DNA from: Bacillota bacterium
Lineage (GTDB): Bacteria > Bacillota > Bacilli > Paenibacillales > NBRC-103111
NCBI GenBank assembly: GCA_023388055.1
Contig: JAEWGW010000019.1
Location: 248,001 to 312,000 of the forward strand
Length of the DNA stretch: 64,000 nucleotides
Direction: 5' to 3'
Within the stretch, counting starts at the first letter, position 1; each line of letters opens with the position of its first letter. Below are positions 61,071 to 64,000 of this stretch, piece after piece. The notes beneath the pieces are model-generated. The model was given only the letters and a program-made list of their open reading frames with translations. It was not told the DNA's origin and made no database searches. A program made the position numbers and the translations under genes.

Positions 61071-61370
61071 ATGTTGGAAATTACAGGCTACAGTGTGGAA
61101 TGGATCCGGGACCCTTTCGGTATTATTCAGGGGAAGCGTTATGAGTTTCTTCTGGATATCCAGGTGGAGGAGGACGACGAGATGTACTCCCCCCACGGGC
61201 TGACCCTGCGGGTGATCTATCTGGCGGATGGCGAGGCGTCCAAGATTGTGAAGTATGAGTTTTTGGAAAAGAGTACGGGCAAATATCTCGATTTCGATAT
61301 GGTTGAGGAGGAGTACGCTGAAACTCTGGCATTCTGTCAAGCCCATTATGCCGAGGCCGAGGAAGACTAA
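61071..61370 (+). CDS. DUF6509-like small protein
   Basis: The ATG at 61071 follows GGAGG by about 11 bases. The 99-residue protein begins MLEITGYSVEWIRDPFGIIQ and has a compact beta-rich middle (RYEFLLDIQVEEDDEMYS) and an acidic end. It resembles the DUF6509 proteins of bacilli, whose role is not known. This family name is from memory of the sequence pattern and was not checked. Confidence 0.65.
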   Translation: MLEITGYSVEWIRDPFGIIQGKRYEFLLDIQVEEDDEMYSPHGLTLRVIYLADGEASKIVKYEFLEKSTGKYLDFDMVEEEYAETLAFCQAHYAEAEED

Positions 61371-61392
61371 GCCGTGTATGGATTAGCTCAAA

Positions 61393-61567
61393 TGCAAAAG
61401 TGCAGTTATTTCCGGCGACGGACTGCGAAATGGCAGGTTTAACTGCAAAAGTGCAGTTATTCCTAGCAAAAAAGCCCCGAACCAAGGTTCGGGGCAAAAA
61501 TAACTGCATTTTTGCATTTGGGCGGCACAGCGGGAGGGCTGTGGCAGAAAATAACTGCACTTTTGCA
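61393..61567. repeat. Four copies of a TGCAAAAGTGCAGTTATT element
   Basis: Direct copies lie at 61393-61410 and 61444-61461; inverted copies at 61499-61516 (one variant base) and 61550-61567. They surround a hairpin. No gene is present here. Confidence 0.75.
61468..61495 (-). terminator. Terminator-type hairpin in the repeat region
   Basis: GCCCCGAACC and GGTTCGGGGC (61474-61495) are separated by AA. Read on the minus strand it ends with six Ts, so it may terminate transcripts from the GH105 gene. Confidence 0.65.
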
Positions 61568-61620
61568 GTTCAGCCGCAACCGAGCCGCTGCCCAGGCTTC
61601 ACATCCTGCTGAAACCCAGT

Positions 61621-61687
61621 CACAACCAGTCACAACCGAGCCGCAACCGAGCCACAACCCAGCCACAACCCAGCCACAACCCAGGCC
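61621..61687. repeat. Tandem repeat of CACAACC(C/G)AGC
   Basis: About six units of 10-11 bp (CACAACCCAGC and variants) lie between 61621 and 61687. The units are not multiples of 3, and no coding frame crosses them. The remaining bases to 61786 show no gene. Confidence 0.7.
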
Positions 61688-61786
61688 TCACATCCTGCCG
61701 AAAGCCAGCCGCTGTTGGCATCCTGCCTGCCCTTGGGGATGACCCCCTAACTAATGCTCGATTAGTTCAGCTGAGCGCCTCTAGCC

Positions 61787-62836
61787 TTAGCCAGCTAAGG
61801 CTTCAGCCAGCAGGATCAGCGTGAGCCCCTGGCCGTACAGGCTGGGATAACACGGGATCTGGTTGTAGGCCTCCACGGTGGGCATCACCGGTGTGCCGCC
61901 GGAAACGCCGAGGACGGTGCCGTCTGCGTCAATTTGGGCGAGCACACCCTGGAGCGCACGGCGGGCCGGCTCCAGCACCTCGTCCCCCAGCAAGCCCATG
62001 CGTCTGGCCTTCAGCAAACCCGCTGCAATCCCGGCGCTGCCGGAGGTCTCCGGGTAGAAGCCAGATTGGTCCATAACCGTGTTCCACAGGCCGTCGTCCC
62101 GCTGATATGCCAGCAGCCCCTGCATCATTCGTTTATACCGGCGAATAATATCCGCGCCACCAGGAACAATGCCGTCGATTTCCTCCAGAATCATGGGGGT
62201 CCCAACGGCGATCCAGGCATTGGCCCGGGTCCATCGGGCGGCGGACATATGGTCCTGGGCGATGCAGTTCCAGCCGTGGAACAACACCCCGGTCTCCTCA
62301 TCCTGGAGGAGGGACAGGTGGAGCTCCAGCTGCCGCAGGGCTTCAGCGGTATAGGCGCTGTCCCCGGTGAGACGGCCCAAGCGGACCAGGAACAGCACAG
62401 CCATAAAAATCGTGTCCGCCCATACCTGCTCGGGGAAGCTGGCATTTTCCGTGACCGTATGCTCGAAAGCGCCTTCACGCGTACGCGGGGCTTCATGCAG
62501 CATCCATTGTCCGATCCGGACGGCGGTATCCAGCAAAACGGCGTCGCCGGTTTGCCGGTACAGAGCCGGGAAGATGGCGAAGGGCGCCATGGAATTAATC
62601 ACCTTCATTTGCTCCGATTGATGCAGATTCTGACGGGCCCAACTGATCAGCTGCTCCATCAGCTCAGCCCGACCATTTTGTTCATAATACTCCAATAGGG
62701 CTATAACACCGACACCGGGCACCCAATCCCAGTGATGGATATCCATCCCCCAGTTGCCAGTATGGTCCTCCAGCATTTTGCCGCATACGCTCTGTGCTTT
62801 TTGTGCCAAAATTTCCGGAGCTTCCGTGATTGACAT
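61787..62836 (-). CDS. GH105/GH88 unsaturated glycuronyl hydrolase
   Basis: The ATG at 62836 (MSITEAPEILAQKAQ) follows GGGAGGAATG. The 349-residue protein is an (alpha/alpha)6 barrel with HHWDWVPGVGVIALLEYYEQ, the catalytic Asp in WADTIFMAVLFL, and SGFYPETSGSAGIAAGLL plus the end YPSLYGQGLTLILLAEAL. It removes unsaturated uronic acid from pectin or related oligosaccharides after lyase cleavage. No signal peptide: it acts inside the cell. It is divergent from an AraC regulator. Confidence 0.87.
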   Translation of the reverse strand: MSITEAPEILAQKAQSVCGKMLEDHTGNWGMDIHHWDWVPGVGVIALLEYYEQNGRAELMEQLISWARQNLHQSEQMKVINSMAPFAIFPALYRQTGDAVLLDTAVRIGQWMLHEAPRTREGAFEHTVTENASFPEQVWADTIFMAVLFLVRLGRLTGDSAYTAEALRQLELHLSLLQDEETGVLFHGWNCIAQDHMSAARWTRANAWIAVGTPMILEEIDGIVPGGADIIRRYKRMMQGLLAYQRDDGLWNTVMDQSGFYPETSGSAGIAAGLLKARRMGLLGDEVLEPARRALQGVLAQIDADGTVLGVSGGTPVMPTVEAYNQIPCYPSLYGQGLTLILLAEALAG

Positions 62837-62962
62837 AACACATTCCTCCCGCAAGGTTTGATATACTCTTACTATAACGCGGGAGTGAGGGCGGGTCTTG
62901 GGCAATTCTCCTGCAATCATTGGACAATTGTGAACTGGGCGTTGCTATAGGAGGGATACATC

Positions 62963-63880
62963 ATGGGGACGGATGACCAAACAGTGGTGCAGGAAGTATT
63001 TTTTGTGGACGATGTGACCAACAGCGCGTTATTGGCCTTTCCCGTTGGCTGTGTGTCCCGCACGAAGGACATCCAGCAGCCGTTTCTGCATGCCCATGAC
63101 GGGTATGAGTTGTACATGTGTTTGTCCGGCCGGGGCAAAATGTTGGCGGGAGGCAGGGTCCATGAGGTGGCAGCCGGGAGTCTGGTGGTGATCCATCCGG
63201 GTGCCCTGCATATGCCGCGCTCCGTACCGAAGGAGCCGTTTCACCGCTACATTGTCAGCATCGACAAGGACTATCTGGAGGAGCTGGCGGATAAGGAGTC
63301 CGGCTTCGGGGGCAATGCCGTCACCCGGTGGCTGCCCAAGGAGGAGCCCTCCATATGCTGGCAGCTGAACGGACGGCAGCTTCTGGCGCTGCAGGATATT
63401 TTGGCCCAGCTGGAACGGGAATTGGATGAACGCAAGGAATGCTTCTCCCTGGCTGCACACAGTCTGGTGCTCCAGTTATTCGTGGCGCTGGGCCGGTACC
63501 AGGAGGAGCAGGCGCCCGGCACAGCCGGGAATGGCGAGCGCAAGCAGCTGGTGGAGGAAATGATGGGTCTGGTAGCGGAGGGCTACCGGGAAACACTGCG
63601 CATTGAGTCGCTGTGCCGCCGGTTTCATCTGTCCCGCTCGTATCTTCACCGGATTTTCAAGCAGGAGACGGGGCTGTCCATTACCGAATACCTGATTGCT
63701 TACCGGATCAACAAGGCCAAGGAGGCTCTGGAGTCCGGCTCTCTGCCGCTGGCGGAGGTGGCGTTATCCTCGGGGTTTCAGGATTTGTCCCATTTTTGCC
63801 GAATGTTCAAGCGCCTGACCGGGGTCACACCAGGACATTACCGCAGAAGCGGCGCCAGCCTGAAGGGGTATCATGCTTGA
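62963..63880 (+). CDS. AraC-family regulator, divergent from the GH105 gene
   Basis: A 305-residue regulator beginning MGTDDQTVVQEVFFV. An N-terminal cupin domain (HAHDGYELYMCLSGRGKMLA, VAAGSLVVIHPGALH) probably binds a sugar or uronate. The C-terminal AraC domain carries RIESLCRRFHLSRSYLHRIF and the second unit SSGFQDLSHFCRMFKRLTG. It shares its promoter region with the GH105 gene and is likely its activator. The start has TAGGAGGG upstream. Confidence 0.85.
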   Translation: MGTDDQTVVQEVFFVDDVTNSALLAFPVGCVSRTKDIQQPFLHAHDGYELYMCLSGRGKMLAGGRVHEVAAGSLVVIHPGALHMPRSVPKEPFHRYIVSIDKDYLEELADKESGFGGNAVTRWLPKEEPSICWQLNGRQLLALQDILAQLERELDERKECFSLAAHSLVLQLFVALGRYQEEQAPGTAGNGERKQLVEEMMGLVAEGYRETLRIESLCRRFHLSRSYLHRIFKQETGLSITEYLIAYRINKAKEALESGSLPLAEVALSSGFQDLSHFCRMFKRLTGVTPGHYRRSGASLKGYHA

Positions 63881-63918
63881 CGGACGGGTTATTTTATAGA
63901 AGGAAGAAGGGGTTCTTT

Positions 63919-64000
63919 TTGATCAAAAATGAGAAAATCAAAGCGGCTGAGGTTAAGCTTACCGGCCTCCAGGGGGAGGATCTGGGCGTTGTCCCCACTG
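63919..64000 (+). CDS. infC: Translation initiation factor IF-3-like, partial
   Basis: The first 27 codons are visible. A TTG at 63919, 9 bases after AAGGGG, starts MIKNEKIKAAEVKLTGLQGE followed by DLGVVPT, matching the conserved IF-3 N-terminus (INExIR..EVRLI...GEQLGIV). The gene runs off the right edge, so it is not possible to say whether rpmI and rplT follow. Only 38 bases separate it from the AraC gene, so the usual long L20-responsive leader is absent. It may be a second infC copy. Confidence 0.75.
   Translation, partial: MIKNEKIKAAEVKLTGLQGEDLGVVPT

Noticed and set aside
1..64000. CRISPR arrays, rRNA, tRNA, prophage and insertion sequences
   Set aside because: No regularly spaced direct repeats, no tRNA-like cloverleaf, no transposase or phage structural gene was seen. 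The tandem repeats found have units of 10-24 bp without spacers.

Overview
The window looks like chromosome of a Gram-positive, low-to-mid GC, motile, spore-forming firmicute of the Paenibacillus type. The reasons are strong AGGAGG ribosome sites with frequent TTG and GTG starts, S-layer-homology proteins, a lipoteichoic acid synthase, a YjcZ-type tiny spore membrane protein, a Mn-dependent pyrophosphatase, bacillar LexA, Fur and FapR-like sites, and many sugar-sensing AraC/LacI modules. No rRNA, tRNA, CRISPR array, prophage or intact insertion sequence was recognised. This is an inference from gene content; no species call is made.

Layout. 1-2.1 kb is AT-rich: two tiny membrane proteins, a membrane-anchored alpha/beta hydrolase and a divergent TetR regulator. 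2.2-4.0 kb holds a bacitracin-type ABC ATPase/permease pair fused by an internal deletion, then a histidine kinase without its response regulator. 4.1-9.6 kb has a degenerate HD-GYP protein, a methyltransferase-cupin-cupin operon divergent from a Crp/Fnr regulator across a Fur-box-like site, and a Cache-GGDEF cyclase. 10-15.5 kb is a complete five-gene oligopeptide ABC importer. 15.6-24.6 kb has a ClC channel, an unknown protein divergent from a chemoreceptor (both with sigma-D-like promoters), an MMPL exporter and a NarL-type two-component system. 24.6-26.5 kb is a LexA-controlled Y-family polymerase operon. 26.5-28.3 kb is an AT-rich patch with a decayed SLH gene and an unknown anchored protein. 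28.3-34.5 kb is an RND pump, its adaptor and a large secreted protein.

34.5-48.5 kb carries a double VOC protein, a sugar dehydrogenase lipoprotein, an AraC regulator with isomerase and Gfo/Idh/MocA genes, a PadR-CPBP pair, an LTA synthase, a Dabb protein, a short RpoD paralogue, cardiolipin synthase and an SLH protein. 48.5-57 kb has an acyl-CoA synthetase behind a FapR-like site, then a LacI regulator, a GH38-like protein and a HAD hydrolase, and a GH43 enzyme. The LacI gene and the GH38 gene share a TATAACACG-type operator. 57-64 kb has YjcZ, PpaC, a MarR-MFS efflux pair, a DUF6509-like protein, a GH105 enzyme divergent from an AraC regulator, and the start of an IF-3-like gene.

The most unusual items are the GH38-like protein whose catalytic aspartate position reads serine, its LacI regulator with an inserted repeat-rich segment, the RND pump with a third secreted partner, the Fur/palindrome-controlled cupin-methyltransferase locus, and several families of intergenic inverted and tandem repeats.
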